Shown here: positions 46,877-57,314 of the stretch, one piece after another | How the letters are laid out: each line of letters begins with the position of its first letter | Numbering within the stretch: the stretch's first letter is position 1 | Assembly (NCBI RefSeq): GCF_020026925.1 | Contig: NZ_JAIQDW010000006.1 | Span: forward strand, 183,898-247,897 | From: Flavobacterium hibisci | Lineage (GTDB): Bacteria; Bacteroidota; Bacteroidia; Flavobacteriales; Flavobacteriaceae | DNA length: 64,000 nucleotides | Direction of reading: 5' to 3' | Translations under genes and position numbers: made by a program | Notes under the pieces: model-generated | The model's input: the letters and a program-made list of their open reading frames with translations, nothing else | What the model was told of the DNA's origin: nothing | The model's database searches: none

Positions 46877-49519
46877 ATGTCTGAAGGAGAAAAGTTAATT
46901 CCTATTAACATCGAAGAAGAAATGAAATCAGCTTACATCGATTATTCGATGTCGGTAATCGTATCAAGGGCACTTCCGGATGTTAGAGATGGCTTGAAAC
47001 CGGTACATCGAAGAGTTCTTTACGGAATGTATGACTTAGGAGTAACATCAAGATCAGCCCACAAAAAATCTGCGAGAATCGTGGGAGAAGTTCTGGGTAA
47101 GTATCACCCCCATGGGGATACATCTGTTTATGATGCCATGGTTCGTATGGCTCAGGAATGGAGTATGCGTTATCTTTTAGTTGATGGTCAGGGTAATTTT
47201 GGTTCTGTAGATGGGGATAGCCCTGCAGCAATGCGTTACACTGAGGCCAGAATGAAAAGGATTTCGGAAGAAATTATGGCAGATATCGAAAAAGAAACTG
47301 TTGATTTTCAATTGAACTTTGACGATACATTATATGAGCCAAAAGTAATGCCTACGAGAGTTCCTACATTGTTAGTTAACGGAGCAACAGGTATTGCAGT
47401 TGGTATGGCAACCAATATGCCTCCACACAATTTAACAGAAGTTATCAATGGTACTCTGGCGTACCTTGATAATAACGATATTGAAGTAGACGAATTAATG
47501 ACACATATTAAGGCTCCGGATTTTCCGACAGGAGGTATAATATATGGTTATGAAGGCGTTCGCGAAGCATTTAAAACCGGTAGAGGACGTATTGTAATGC
47601 GTGCTAAAGTTGGTTTTGAAGAAGTTGACGGAAGAGAATCAATTATTGTTACTGAAATTCCGTATCAGGTTAATAAAGCTGATATGATTAAACGTACAGC
47701 AGACCTGGTTAACGAGAAGAAGATTGAAGGTATTGCGAATATCCGTGATGAGTCTGACAGAAACGGTATGCGTATCGTTTACATCTTAAAGCGCGATGCC
47801 ACTCCAAATGTAGTTTTAAATACCTTATATAAGTTTACACAATTACAGTCTTCTTTCAGTGTAAATAATATTGCATTAGTAAAAGGCCGTCCTCAAATGC
47901 TGAATCTGAAAGATATGATTCATTATTTTATTGAGCACCGCCATGATGTTGTAGTTAGAAGAACGCAGTTTGAATTGCGTAAAGCAGAAGAAAGGGCTCA
48001 TATTTTAGAAGGATTAATTATTGCATCAGATAATATTGATGAAGTAATTGCCATCATTAGAGGTTCTAAAAATACAGAAGAAGCACGTGAAAAATTAATC
48101 GAAAGATTTAGTTTATCGGATATTCAGGCCCGTGCAATTGTTGAAATGCGTCTGCGTCAGTTGACAGGACTGGAACAAGATAAATTAAGAGCTGAATTTG
48201 AAGAATTGATGAAGTTAATTGAGCATTTAAAAGCTTTATTAGCTGATGTGAATTTGAGAACTAACCTTATTAAAGAGGAACTTGAAGAGATTCGTGAGAA
48301 ATACGGAGATGAACGTCGTTCTCAAATTGAATATTCAGGTGGAGATGTAAGTATTGAAGATTTAATTGCCGATGAAAATGTTGTAATTACAATTTCTCAT
48401 GCAGGTTACATCAAACGTACAAACTTAACAGAATACAAAACTCAGAATAGAGGCGGGGTTGGACAAAAAAGTGCAGGAACAAGAGATCAGGATTTCCTTG
48501 AGCATATGTTTGTTGCAACCAATCACCAATATATGATGTTCTTCACGCAAAAAGGAAAATGTTTCTGGATGCGTGTTTATGAAATTCCTGAAGGAAGTAA
48601 AACTGCAAAAGGAAGAGCAATTCAAAACCTTGTAAATATTGAAAGCGATGATAAAGTAAAAGCTTTCATTTGTACACAAGATTTAAAAGATAAAGATTAT
48701 ATCAACAGCCATAATTTGGTTATGGTTACGAAACAAGGTCAGGTTAAGAAAACATCTTTAGAGAAATATTCTAAGCCTAGAGTAAATGGTGTAGCAGCTA
48801 TTACTATTAAAGAAGGCGATGAGCTGATGGGGGCACAGTTAACAAACGGAGAAAGCCAAATTATCTTAGCTGTAAAATCAGGAAAACTGGTTCGTTTTGA
48901 AGAAACCAAAACCCGTCCAATGGGAAGAACAGCTTCTGGAGTTCGCGGTATTACACTAAAAGATGATACTGATGAAGTTATTGGTATGGTTACTGTTGAT
49001 AAAAATGATATTAATGATTCACAAATTCTTGTTGTAACTGAAAATGGTTATGGTAAACGTACCAAATTAGTTGATGAAGATGGTGAAGATGTTTACAGAA
49101 TTACAAATCGTGGAGGTAAAGGAGTTAAAACGCTAAATATCACTGAAAAAACAGGAAAGTTAATTTCTATTAATGCTGTAACGGATTCTGATGATTTGAT
49201 GATTATCAATAAATCAGGATTGACAATCAGAATGGCGATTGAAGATTTACGTGTTATGGGGCGTGCTACTCAGGGTGTAAGATTAATTAATCTGAAAGGG
49301 AAAGATTCTATTGCAGCTGTTACAACTGTGATGAAAGATGAAGCTGAAGAAGCTGTTGTAGATGAAGACGGTAATGTTATTGAATCCGGAATTGAAAGGG
49401 TGAAACCCGATTTAGAAGTTCTTGAAGATGATGGTGCAGCTGAAGATGATGAAGACGATGATTCTGAAGAAGAAGTTGAAGATGAGGATGATGCTGAAGA
49501 AGAGGAATCTGAAGAATAA
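46877..49519 (+). CDS. gyrA: DNA gyrase subunit A
   Basis: This 880-residue protein breaks and rejoins DNA during supercoiling. The catalytic Tyr is Y121 in MRYTEARM. The quinolone pocket reads [10 protein letters not shown] (77-86), with Thr where E. coli has Ser83; Thr is a known natural state in flavobacteria and not by itself a resistance change. The C-terminal beta-pinwheel has the usual repeats ([12 protein letters not shown] region as GyrA box). The last 40 residues are almost entirely D and E, an acidic tail that could tune DNA wrapping. A TPR gene follows 41 bp later. Confidence 0.96.
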   Translation: MSEGEKLIPINIEEEMKSAYIDYSMSVIVSRALPDVRDGLKPVHRRVLYGMYDLGVTSRSAHKKSARIVGEVLGKYHPHGDTSVYDAMVRMAQEWSMRYLLVDGQGNFGSVDGDSPAAMRYTEARMKRISEEIMADIEKETVDFQLNFDDTLYEPKVMPTRVPTLLVNGATGIAVGMATNMPPHNLTEVINGTLAYLDNNDIEVDELMTHIKAPDFPTGGIIYGYEGVREAFKTGRGRIVMRAKVGFEEVDGRESIIVTEIPYQVNKADMIKRTADLVNEKKIEGIANIRDESDRNGMRIVYILKRDATPNVVLNTLYKFTQLQSSFSVNNIALVKGRPQMLNLKDMIHYFIEHRHDVVVRRTQFELRKAEERAHILEGLIIASDNIDEVIAIIRGSKNTEEAREKLIERFSLSDIQARAIVEMRLRQLTGLEQDKLRAEFEELMKLIEHLKALLADVNLRTNLIKEELEEIREKYGDERRSQIEYSGGDVSIEDLIADENVVITISHAGYIKRTNLTEYKTQNRGGVGQKSAGTRDQDFLEHMFVATNHQYMMFFTQKGKCFWMRVYEIPEGSKTAKGRAIQNLVNIESDDKVKAFICTQDLKDKDYINSHNLVMVTKQGQVKKTSLEKYSKPRVNGVAAITIKEGDELMGAQLTNGESQIILAVKSGKLVRFEETKTRPMGRTASGVRGITLKDDTDEVIGMVTVDKNDINDSQILVVTENGYGKRTKLVDEDGEDVYRITNRGGKGVKTLNITEKTGKLISINAVTDSDDLMIINKSGLTIRMAIEDLRVMGRATQGVRLINLKGKDSIAAVTTVMKDEAEEAVVDEDGNVIESGIERVKPDLEVLEDDGAAEDDEDDDSEEEVEDEDDAEEEESEE

Positions 49520-49560
49520 AATGAACCACACAAATTAAAAATTAATACAAATTGAATATT

Positions 49561-50829
49561 ATGAAAAGTAAATATGTAATACTTGCATCAGCATTATTGA
49601 TTTCAGTAGCTACTTTTGCTCAGAAAGATCAGATAAAAAGTGCTGAAAAAGCATTAAAAGGCGGAGATGCCCAAGGTGCGCTTGCACAATTAAAGGACGC
49701 GGAAAATCTTATTGTAAATGCAAAAGATACAGAACAGGCACAATATTATTTTATTCAGGGAAATGCTTATTTAGATCTTGCAAACAAAAAAGTAGAAGAA
49801 GGGAAAAATTTGTCTCTTGCTGCCGAAAGCTATAAAAAATTAATTGAAATTGAGAAAACATCTGGAAAGCAAAAATTCTCAACTCAGGCTGCCGCTTCAA
49901 TTACTCAAATTAAAGGATTGTTAATTAATTCAGCTATTGCGGATACACAATCAAATAAAGCTGCAGAAGGAGCAAAAAAATTGTACGATGCTTACTCTTT
50001 GGATAAAAAAGACACCATCAATTTGTATTATGCAGCGTCTACTTATGTAAACGCTCAGGATTATGATGCAGCTTTACCAATGTATGAAGAGTTGAAAAAA
50101 TTAAATTATTCAGGAAAAGGAACAAGCTATACAGCTGTAAACAAAGCTTCTGGTAACGAAGATGGTTTTAATAATGAAAAAGACAGAGATTTAGCTGTAA
50201 AATTAGGAACTCATGAAAAACCTAAAAAAGAAGTTATTCCTTCTAAAAGAGGTGAAGTTTACAAAAATTATGCATTGATTTTAGTTCAGAAAGGAAGAAC
50301 TGAAGATGCTAAAAAAGCTTTGGCTGATGCAAGAAAAGCTAACCCGGAAGATTCTTCTTTAATCCTTTCCGAAGCTAATTTATATTTAGAAACTAAAGAT
50401 TACGATACTTATAAAAAGTTAGTTGGAGAAGCTTTGCAAAAAGATCCAAATAATAAGGAGTTAATTTTCAACCTTGGTGTATTAAGTGCAAATGCTAAAA
50501 ATGCTGCAGATGCTGAGAAATATTATTTAAAAGTGATTGAAATAGATCCTAATTATGCAAATGCTTATCTTAATCTTGCTGCATTAAAATTAGAGGCAGA
50601 AAAACCAATTATTGATGAAATGAATAAATTGGGTACTTCTGATAAAGACATGAAGCGTTATGATGTATTGAAAAAACAAAGAGAAAATGTTTTCAAAAGC
50701 GTAATTCCATATCTTAAAAAAGCAAATGAACTGGATCCAAAGAATGAAGATGTTTCTAAAACATTGTTAGGTGTCTATAAAGCACTTGAAATGACTGCTG
50801 AAGCTAAAGCTTTAAAAGCAACAATGTAA
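49561..50829 (+). CDS. Secreted tetratricopeptide-repeat protein
   Basis: From the ATG at 49561 the protein has 422 residues with a signal peptide (to about residue 21, ending ATFAQ); the upstream TTG at 49552 is rejected. TPR-type helical pairs are visible from the N-terminus (KSAEKALKGGDAQGALAQL) and clearly in KELIFNLGVLSANAKNAADA with YLKVIEIDPNYANAYLNLA. It would be a periplasmic scaffold; partners are unknown. It lies 41 bp after gyrA without a terminator between, so cotranscription is possible. Confidence 0.8.
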   Translation: MKSKYVILASALLISVATFAQKDQIKSAEKALKGGDAQGALAQLKDAENLIVNAKDTEQAQYYFIQGNAYLDLANKKVEEGKNLSLAAESYKKLIEIEKTSGKQKFSTQAAASITQIKGLLINSAIADTQSNKAAEGAKKLYDAYSLDKKDTINLYYAASTYVNAQDYDAALPMYEELKKLNYSGKGTSYTAVNKASGNEDGFNNEKDRDLAVKLGTHEKPKKEVIPSKRGEVYKNYALILVQKGRTEDAKKALADARKANPEDSSLILSEANLYLETKDYDTYKKLVGEALQKDPNNKELIFNLGVLSANAKNAADAEKYYLKVIEIDPNYANAYLNLAALKLEAEKPIIDEMNKLGTSDKDMKRYDVLKKQRENVFKSVIPYLKKANELDPKNEDVSKTLLGVYKALEMTAEAKALKATM

Positions 50830-50851
50830 TAAGGTTAAAGAAAATAAAAAT

Positions 50852-50891
50852 AAAAAATCGCCTAAATCAACTTAATTTAGGCGATTTTTTA
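50852..50891 (+). terminator. Terminator after the TPR gene
   Basis: Perfect 16-bp arms (50852-50867 and 50875-50890) around a 7-nt loop with a terminal T-run. Confidence 0.9.
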
Positions 50892-50942
50892 TTTCCTACA
50901 TAATTCAAATTTTTAAAATATAATAGTAATATAATGGAAAAT

Positions 50943-50981
50943 ACTTGACATTTTAATATCTAAGAAAATGTCCTGTCAAGT
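50943..50981. repeat. Imperfect palindrome in the gyrA-TPR downstream gap
   Basis: ACTTGACATTTT on the left is matched on the right by AAAATGTC, CT, GTCAAGT, giving outer and inner pairing with a small bulge. It lies between two terminators in the 336-bp gap; nothing else is seen there. Confidence 0.35.
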
Positions 50982-51091
50982 TAAATTATTTAGACTTGAT
51001 TATGCTTATATTGATTTTGTTTGTGATTTGATTCTCATAAGATAATTGCGAAGATTTTGTAATAGGTTGTTCTGTTCTTTTGGCCGATAAC

Positions 51092-51127
51092 AAAAAAGCA
51101 GACCGTCGTTATTGATGGCCTGCTTTC
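51092..51127 (-). terminator. Terminator after the propeller lipoprotein gene
   Basis: AAAGCAGACCGTC pairs with GATGGCCTGCTTT with two internal mismatches; a T-run follows on the minus strand (51092-51097). Confidence 0.65.
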
Positions 51128-51165
51128 TATTTAATGATTGCGATTTCTAATAAGAAATCTAACTA

Positions 51166-52785
51166 TTATTTCAACTTGTTTTCGGTATCAATATAATTAC
51201 CTGTAATAGTTACTCCACTATTTTTAGTTACTTTTCCATAAATGGTAATTGAAGAATTTCCAATAAAATTAATTTTTGCACCGCTGTTAAGTCTTAGATC
51301 ACCCCAAATTACTACTGATCCTTCTATTTGTAATGTGGCATTACTATTAATGATAAGTTCTGTTGGGTTTGACTGCTGATATTTACCCTGAGCTAAGCTT
51401 CCTCTTATGTTAAAAGTACCTCCGCTGTTTAGGATCAAACCATTCTGAATTGATATAGAACCACAATGGGTTAATATACCGCCTGAATTTACTATCGCTG
51501 AATTTATCGCAGTAGATCCTGAAAACGATTTGATTTCATTTGAATTTAAAATTAAATCTTTACCCTGATTGTAAGTTCCATATTGAGAACAGCTGGTAAA
51601 TGCTGAATTAGGTTTCTCCATCTTAATAATTTTTAATCCACTTTTGCCACTTGCAACATAGATATAATTACCACTGGATTTAACATAGTTTGATGATCCC
51701 GAAATTCCTAAAGTGCCTAATAAATTAAGTTGCTCTCCACTTTGATAAACATTAAGTCCTGCTGCACCATTTGCAACAAAAACATATCCTTCGTTTGCAG
51801 AAACTGCATTTGTAACATTATCCTCTCCTGCAGCAGTTATACTTAAAGTTTGTAATTTTGAACCAGTATTAATATCGTAAACGCCTAAGCCGTTATATCC
51901 TTCAGAAACTAAAATTTTTGTTCCGTTAATTTCCATTGTTCTTTTTGCACCGCTCACATCTGTTGGTATACTAAAGTTTTTTTGCAGAGCCAGATTTGAC
52001 TGATTGTAAACATTTACTCCTTTAGTCCCGCTTAAGGTTATAACCTTATCATTGTTTAATGCAACTGATCGTAAATCTTCTGTAGTTACATTTGCAACAA
52101 TTGCCTTAGTTGAACTATTAAATTTATAAAGGCTTCCCTTATCGCCTGTGACAGCAAAGTAAGAAGAACCATTTGCCGTAACATCAGTTGTAACTCTGCT
52201 TTCTAAATAATTGATTTTGTATTTATCCGTAAGCAAACCAGAATTCAATTGCATATTGATTACTATTGAAGGACTTGCTAACAATGGATCTGTATCTACA
52301 TCTTTTGCGGCTCCAATAATTAAATTGCCATTAGAATAGCTGAGTGAAGTTATATCTGTATTAGCAATTAAAGCAGAAGTAACTAGTTTAGGTTTGTAAG
52401 GGTCTGAAACATCAATAACATCAATTGCTCCTGAGTACGCATCTCCTCTCATAATGTAAGATACGTATGCATAGTTTCCATTTACAACAACATGACTAGC
52501 CTGTAATGTTCTACCATCTTTATCAACTGGTGGATTTATTTCTGCAATCTGTACTAAAGGGAGACTGGTTGTTCCTGTGTTGGAAAATTTTCCGGTTGCA
52601 ATATTGTTATCTATTGAAATTACTCCAGAATTGGCATAATCAAGTCTTTTATTTAAAGAAGTTTGATCCGTAGTTATAGTAATATTTTTTGCTGACTGAT
52701 TGTTATTTGAGATATCATCATTATTTTCACATCCTATTAATAGTGACATAGCTAAAAATGAAAATAAGTAAATATTTTTTCTCAT
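51166..52785 (-). CDS. Lipoprotein with LVIVD-type propeller and C-terminal beta-helix-like repeats
   Basis: From the ATG at 52785 the protein has 539 residues; a longer frame to 52932 adds a stretch without a signal and is rejected. The lipobox is SLLIGC (C19). Residues about 95-400 form a beta-propeller with LVIVD-like repeats (AIDVIDVSDPYKPKLVTSAL is the clearest). Residues about 425-530 are Ser/Asn/Gly-rich short strands (INSAIVNSGGILTH, LIINSNATLQIEGS) that resemble a small beta-helix as in polymer-forming or adhesin-type proteins. It is probably surface exposed. A -7 box TACATTTG lies at 52816-52823. Confidence 0.75.
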   Translation of the reverse strand: MRKNIYLFSFLAMSLLIGCENNDDISNNNQSAKNITITTDQTSLNKRLDYANSGVISIDNNIATGKFSNTGTTSLPLVQIAEINPPVDKDGRTLQASHVVVNGNYAYVSYIMRGDAYSGAIDVIDVSDPYKPKLVTSALIANTDITSLSYSNGNLIIGAAKDVDTDPLLASPSIVINMQLNSGLLTDKYKINYLESRVTTDVTANGSSYFAVTGDKGSLYKFNSSTKAIVANVTTEDLRSVALNNDKVITLSGTKGVNVYNQSNLALQKNFSIPTDVSGAKRTMEINGTKILVSEGYNGLGVYDINTGSKLQTLSITAAGEDNVTNAVSANEGYVFVANGAAGLNVYQSGEQLNLLGTLGISGSSNYVKSSGNYIYVASGKSGLKIIKMEKPNSAFTSCSQYGTYNQGKDLILNSNEIKSFSGSTAINSAIVNSGGILTHCGSISIQNGLILNSGGTFNIRGSLAQGKYQQSNPTELIINSNATLQIEGSVVIWGDLRLNSGAKINFIGNSSITIYGKVTKNSGVTITGNYIDTENKLK

Positions 52786-52943
52786 AAGTTGTGATTGGAT
52801 TTTTAAAATTCGGTGCAAATGTAAGCTGTTTTTTTGCAACATAATGCAGGTAAAAATGTTAATTTTTTCAATAAAAGCGCTTGTTTTACAGTTGTTTAGC
52901 TTTAAGTGTATTTTGACGGATTTTACTAACACTTTATCGTAAA

Positions 52944-52976
52944 AAAAGAGAGCATCAAATTTTGATGCTCTCTTTT
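52944..52976 (-). terminator. Terminator after the basic secreted protein gene
   Basis: AAAAGAGAGCATCAAA (52944-52959) and TTTGATGCTCTCTTTT (52961-52976) are perfect inverted copies; T-run on the minus strand. Confidence 0.85.
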
Positions 52977-52996
52977 GCTAAAATTAAGATAACGTT

Positions 52997-53506
52997 TTAT
53001 CTCCTTCCGTGGCCATGATCATCACGTCTTTCGTGTCTGTCATGTCTATCGTGTCTGTCATCTCTATCATGATGTTTATAGTTTTTATGGTGATCACGGT
53101 GACGGTCATTATACGCATATCTAGGTCGTGGTTCGTAACATCTTTGTGGCGCACCGTGGTATCCTTTATAGTATTTTACTTTATGTCTGTCAAAATATTT
53201 ATAAGGAGTTCTTCCATGGTAGTCATTTAAAACTACTTTATAGCCTCCATATAAGTCGTAATTTCTGTAAGGTCTTGGCAAATAAGAGGTTCTAACCCAT
53301 CTTCCTGCTCCAAAATAAATGAATTGTGAAGCACGTACATCATAATAAGCTTCAATATCCGGAAGATAATAATATTCTACTTCTGAATATCCAACTGGTC
53401 CCCAGGCAGGAGGTGTTCCTATGTTTACATTTACAGATACCTGAGCTTGTGTCGAATTTGCAATGATTAGAAATAATCCTACGATTGCTATTTTGATTGT
53501 TTTCAT
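52997..53506 (-). CDS. Secreted Tyr-rich protein with His/Asp/Arg-rich tail
   Basis: This 169-residue product has a signal peptide (to about residue 21, ending STQAQ), a middle region rich in Tyr and aromatic residues (YSEVEYYYLPDIEAYYD, GYKVVLNDYHG) and a last third dominated by D, R and H with repeats of DRHDRHDRH. The core resembles a small flavobacterial envelope family seen from memory without a known function. The tail may bind metal ions or anionic polymers. Single gene with its own terminator. Confidence 0.7.
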   Translation of the reverse strand: MKTIKIAIVGLFLIIANSTQAQVSVNVNIGTPPAWGPVGYSEVEYYYLPDIEAYYDVRASQFIYFGAGRWVRTSYLPRPYRNYDLYGGYKVVLNDYHGRTPYKYFDRHKVKYYKGYHGAPQRCYEPRPRYAYNDRHRDHHKNYKHHDRDDRHDRHDRHERRDDHGHGRR

Positions 53507-53674
53507 TTTTAATACTTTTTTAATGTTAATCTATATGTGGATATTCATATATTGTGCCAAAACATAAAAGGTAAATGTGTTTTGAATGTAAAAAACAATC
53601 TAAAAAGTAATAGTTAAATCGTATCTTGTTGATTATTAATTTGTTTTAGTTAGAAATAAAAAAACAAAAAATGC

Positions 53675-55507
53675 TTATTTATATTCCACAATTTTAGGTT
53701 TTCCTAATTCAAAAGACTGAAGTCCGATGTCCTGAGTTTCAAATGTATTAGTTTTAAAGATACTTTCGCCCTGAAACGGGATGGTAGGATAATATGAAAT
53801 TGAAAGCTGAAATGCGCTAAAAACAAGATAATCATTACTTATTAAAACTCCCACACCAATTTTTGAAAAATATTTATTTTGCAGCAATCCTGAAGAACTG
53901 TTTCCTAATACAGCAATAGAATAATTAAAATAGGGATTCAGCCTAAAGCCTAAAACTTCTTTAGGAGCATATGTCTGAGTTTGTAAAGTTAGTACCATTT
54001 TGCTTTTTCCGTAATATGCTGCATTAAAACCTGCAAGACCATAGTTTTCATTTATAGTAAGCTGATCTCCCACAGAGCTAGCTCTGTTGATTCCTATAAC
54101 CATTTCAGGTTTAATAAATTGTCTTAACTTCCATTCTCCTAACGTCAATAGGCTAGTAAAATAATTTGCCTTTAATGAAATTGAGGTCTGATATGTCTTG
54201 GATTGATTAAAAAAAGTGCCAATCTCAAAGTTAGTACTCAAAAAACCCCATTTGTAATAGTCCCCAAAAGAAGCCTGGGCACCTACGTATGGCCGCCATA
54301 TTTTATTTTTATACTGATATCCAAGTGTTATGCCATAGATCCTTCCAATTGGAACATCTTCGGTAAAACCATTTCTAAAAATATAATTATCTTTCACGAA
54401 TTCCCTTGTATTTATTCCGAATCCCATTAAAAATTGTTTTTCGTCAGAAAAAAAATTAATAGTATCAAATTCAAAATTAGGTTTTTCAGTGTAATCAATG
54501 TTTAAAAAGCGTCCGGACACAATCAAATTAGTAGTTCTCTCCTTTTTTTTAGGATTTACCCCAGTTATGTTAAATGCTTTTCCGGCCCAAAAATCATGCG
54601 AGTTATACTTAAATGGCTGGTATTCATATTTTAATGTTGCATCCTGTAATGTGTCTCGTCGATATTGTTGTTCCATAATAATACCACCAGCCCATTTGGC
54701 CAAAGGAGAATAAAATGGTCTTTCGAAAGCAATACCTTTGATATAGTTGTCATCTAAATCATTGAAATATTTAAATTTTGTAGTAACAAAAGTGTTTTTA
54801 ATGTTAGGTATTGTATATAGAGCATTATGACCATTATGTCCATCCTCAAATCTGTTAGAAAATTTATATTCTAGCTGCTGTCCGGTACCAACGAAGTTAC
54901 GGTCATTAAATCCAATACCAATCCGCGAACTTGATATTGAAAATTTTGGAATTAAGCTCCAGGTATCAAGAACACGAACCGTAATATCAATTGAGTCATT
55001 TGTTGGAGAAACCAATTCCTCAGATATATTTACTTTACTTACGAATTTTTGGGATCTTATAATACGTTCAGTTTCTTTTATTTTATAAGTGTCGTAAGCA
55101 GAGTTTTTTCTAAAAAGTAATAAATTCTGAATTGCAAATCTTTTCGTCTTGAGGTGTAATTTATTTCCTGTTCTTTCTCCCCAATTTTTAGGAACCATAG
55201 TCGAATCTGTATCAGATTGTCCAAACGGATCTAAGGTTATAATTCTGATGTTGCGAATAATTTTTCCATCTACATTAGGCAAGTGTTCCTTTTCGACTAA
55301 TGTTTTGTTCTTTTTTTTTATTTTAGCAGGCTTGAAAATTATTTTTCTTAAGAAATTAGTAAACTTACTTTTTTCAGAAAGCTTTTTAATTTTATGATAT
55401 TTTTCAAGGCTATCTTTTTTAGTCTGTTTTTCTTGTGAAAAGGTGCTTTGGGAAAAATTCCAAAGAAAAATTAAAAAGAAGAATATTTTTACAAACCTGT
55501 AAGACAT
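53675..55507 (-). CDS. Omp85-like outer-membrane beta-barrel protein
   Basis: This 610-residue protein has a signal peptide (to about residue 25). After a basic linker, a single POTRA-like domain (about 80-170: NIRIITLDPFG ... VNISEELV) precedes a long C-terminal part with alternating beta strands typical of a 16-strand barrel. This fits the surface-antigen/Omp85 group in Bacteroidota, far from BamA itself, which has several POTRA domains. It could insert, export or anchor envelope components. It is a single gene. Confidence 0.65.
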   Translation of the reverse strand: MSYRFVKIFFFLIFLWNFSQSTFSQEKQTKKDSLEKYHKIKKLSEKSKFTNFLRKIIFKPAKIKKKNKTLVEKEHLPNVDGKIIRNIRIITLDPFGQSDTDSTMVPKNWGERTGNKLHLKTKRFAIQNLLLFRKNSAYDTYKIKETERIIRSQKFVSKVNISEELVSPTNDSIDITVRVLDTWSLIPKFSISSSRIGIGFNDRNFVGTGQQLEYKFSNRFEDGHNGHNALYTIPNIKNTFVTTKFKYFNDLDDNYIKGIAFERPFYSPLAKWAGGIIMEQQYRRDTLQDATLKYEYQPFKYNSHDFWAGKAFNITGVNPKKKERTTNLIVSGRFLNIDYTEKPNFEFDTINFFSDEKQFLMGFGINTREFVKDNYIFRNGFTEDVPIGRIYGITLGYQYKNKIWRPYVGAQASFGDYYKWGFLSTNFEIGTFFNQSKTYQTSISLKANYFTSLLTLGEWKLRQFIKPEMVIGINRASSVGDQLTINENYGLAGFNAAYYGKSKMVLTLQTQTYAPKEVLGFRLNPYFNYSIAVLGNSSSGLLQNKYFSKIGVGVLISNDYLVFSAFQLSISYYPTIPFQGESIFKTNTFETQDIGLQSFELGKPKIVEYK

Positions 55508-55568
55508 GCTAATAAAGTTAGCTTAAATTATTGATTTTTTATCATATAATTAAACTGAGAATAAATAT

Positions 55569-56669
55569 TTAGTTTTCAGTTTTTAATTTTTTAATACGCC
55601 AGGTAAATTTTTTTGGCATATGATTTCCCATAACATAGCCCCAAGGTTCTAAAGATTCTATTCTATCAAAAATAATTTTTAAAATAGCCAGTAATGGTAT
55701 TGCTAAAAACATCCCTGAAATTCCTGCAACACCACCTCCAATGGTAATGCCTATTATCGAAACCATAGCATTTATTTCGACTTTTGAGTTGATGATTAAA
55801 GGTACAAGTATATTATTATCAATAAGTTGAACAATTATGTTTACTACAAGAATGCCTATAATCATAGATATTTCAGGTGTTCCTGAAAGAGAAGATAAGA
55901 TGGTTAAAATACCTGCAATCATAATTCCGATGTAGGGAATTAAATTTAAGATACCAGTCATAAGTCCAAGTAAAATAAAATATTTTGCTCCTATAATCCA
56001 TAATCCTAAACCTGTCAAAATAGAAACTACAAACATTTCAAATATAAGTCCCAAGATGTAATTGTTTATCGAAATTTTTATTTGAGTAATGATTTGTTGC
56101 AATTTCGCATGGTCTTCTTTATCAAATAATTTTGCTAAAAAAAGAATAAAATGAGTCTTATATAATAGGAATAAAAATGTAAAAACAACTACAAGCATAC
56201 AATTAAACAATACTTCACTTAATGATCCTATCGCCATTCCTATAGTTCCGGATCCATTTTGTACAGAATCGCTGGTTACTTTTTCAATGTATTTTTTTTG
56301 TTCCCAGATACTGATTTGAAATTGTTCATGGATATAAGACTGGACATTATTGAAAAATGATATTGCATTCTTTTTAATGATATCAAAATCATTTGCAATG
56401 TCAGTAACCTGATAAGAAATGAAAGCCAGGATTGCAGCGATACAAAGTACAAAAATCAGGACTGAGATAAAAGAAGCGATATAAATAGGTAAGCGTAATT
56501 TAAAATGCAAAAAAGAATGTACCGGCAATAGTAAAACCGTAAACATAAATGCCAGCATCACTGGAGTTATTATATTACTTCCGATGTAAGTTATGGCTCC
56601 AATACAGATTAAACTTAACAATATAAATGTAAGTTTTGCATAAAAGGGCAATAGTAAAGGTTGATTCAT
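55569..56669 (-). CDS. AI-2E family transporter
   Basis: This 366-residue integral membrane protein with about eight helices belongs to the AI-2 exporter-like superfamily (PF01594). Features include the paired N-terminal helices, a helical extra-membrane domain (about 95-150) and the conserved C-terminal NLIPYIGIMIAGIL, with a following VNIIVQLIDNNILVPLI. Members include TqsA exporters and Na+/H+ antiporters; the substrate here is not known. Confidence 0.88.
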   Translation of the reverse strand: MNQPLLLPFYAKLTFILLSLICIGAITYIGSNIITPVMLAFMFTVLLLPVHSFLHFKLRLPIYIASFISVLIFVLCIAAILAFISYQVTDIANDFDIIKKNAISFFNNVQSYIHEQFQISIWEQKKYIEKVTSDSVQNGSGTIGMAIGSLSEVLFNCMLVVVFTFLFLLYKTHFILFLAKLFDKEDHAKLQQIITQIKISINNYILGLIFEMFVVSILTGLGLWIIGAKYFILLGLMTGILNLIPYIGIMIAGILTILSSLSGTPEISMIIGILVVNIIVQLIDNNILVPLIINSKVEINAMVSIIGITIGGGVAGISGMFLAIPLLAILKIIFDRIESLEPWGYVMGNHMPKKFTWRIKKLKTEN

Positions 56670-56773
56670 TTTTTGATTTTTTAAACTAAAGTTATGCTAA
56701 ACAAATTTTCAAATTTATTTGTTTAAAATCGTTCCAGCTTTTAAATTTTAGTTTATAAAATTCCCATAAAGGG

Positions 56774-57304
56774 TTAATCAAAAAATTCTTTGTCCTCATA
56801 TACTGGAGGCATAATCGAAATTCCTTTTTGTAATAAAAGATTGTTTGGGTAGATAATTTTTTCCCCTTCTTTAGTTTTTAAATTCACATGAAAAGCATTG
56901 ATGTCCTCTATTTCTGCTTCAATAGGAAAATCTTTATCGTGGATTTTTATGGTGTCGCCAATTCTAAAAGGAAATGAAAAAAATAAGATCATTCCGGATG
57001 TTATATTGCTTAAAATAGACCACTGTGCAAACATAGCAACACCAATTACAGTGGCAATGGAAGAAACAGTTATAAAAATATCTTTCGTCTCAACCCCCCA
57101 AATAACAATCAAACCTATTGTTACCAAAATATTCATTAAAATATGAATGTATTTAATAACCAGATTAGTGCGGTGTTCTAATAAGTGAGTAGTACTGGCA
57201 TATCTACGTACCAATTGCGCAATAATAACACGCAGAGCAGCTAAGGCTAACAGGAGAATTATAGTGGTTAGAATTTCCTTGCTATATTCTTTAAATGAAA
57301 ACAT
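56774..57304 (-). CDS. Small MscS-type mechanosensitive channel
   Basis: This 176-residue protein has three membrane helices and an MscS beta domain. The pore helix and following segment (MFAQWSILSNITSGMILF, FPFRIGDTIKI) match the family. It is shorter than E. coli MscS (286) because most of the C-terminal alpha/beta vestibule is missing. It opens under membrane tension to release solutes. It lies 10 bp after the maf gene on the same strand, in a UbiA-Maf-MscS run. Confidence 0.85.
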   Translation of the reverse strand: MFSFKEYSKEILTTIILLLALAALRVIIAQLVRRYASTTHLLEHRTNLVIKYIHILMNILVTIGLIVIWGVETKDIFITVSSIATVIGVAMFAQWSILSNITSGMILFFSFPFRIGDTIKIHDKDFPIEAEIEDINAFHVNLKTKEGEKIIYPNNLLLQKGISIMPPVYEDKEFFD

Positions 57305-57314
57305 AAATTAAATT

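Noticed and set aside
47105..47134. Thr at the GyrA position equivalent to E. coli Ser83, as a quinolone-resistance change
   Set aside because: Thr is the natural residue at this position in flavobacteria such as F. psychrophilum, so it is not evidence of acquired resistance.
49270..49533. Ser-rich minus-strand frame
   Set aside because: It is the reverse reading of the Asp/Glu-rich tail of gyrA.
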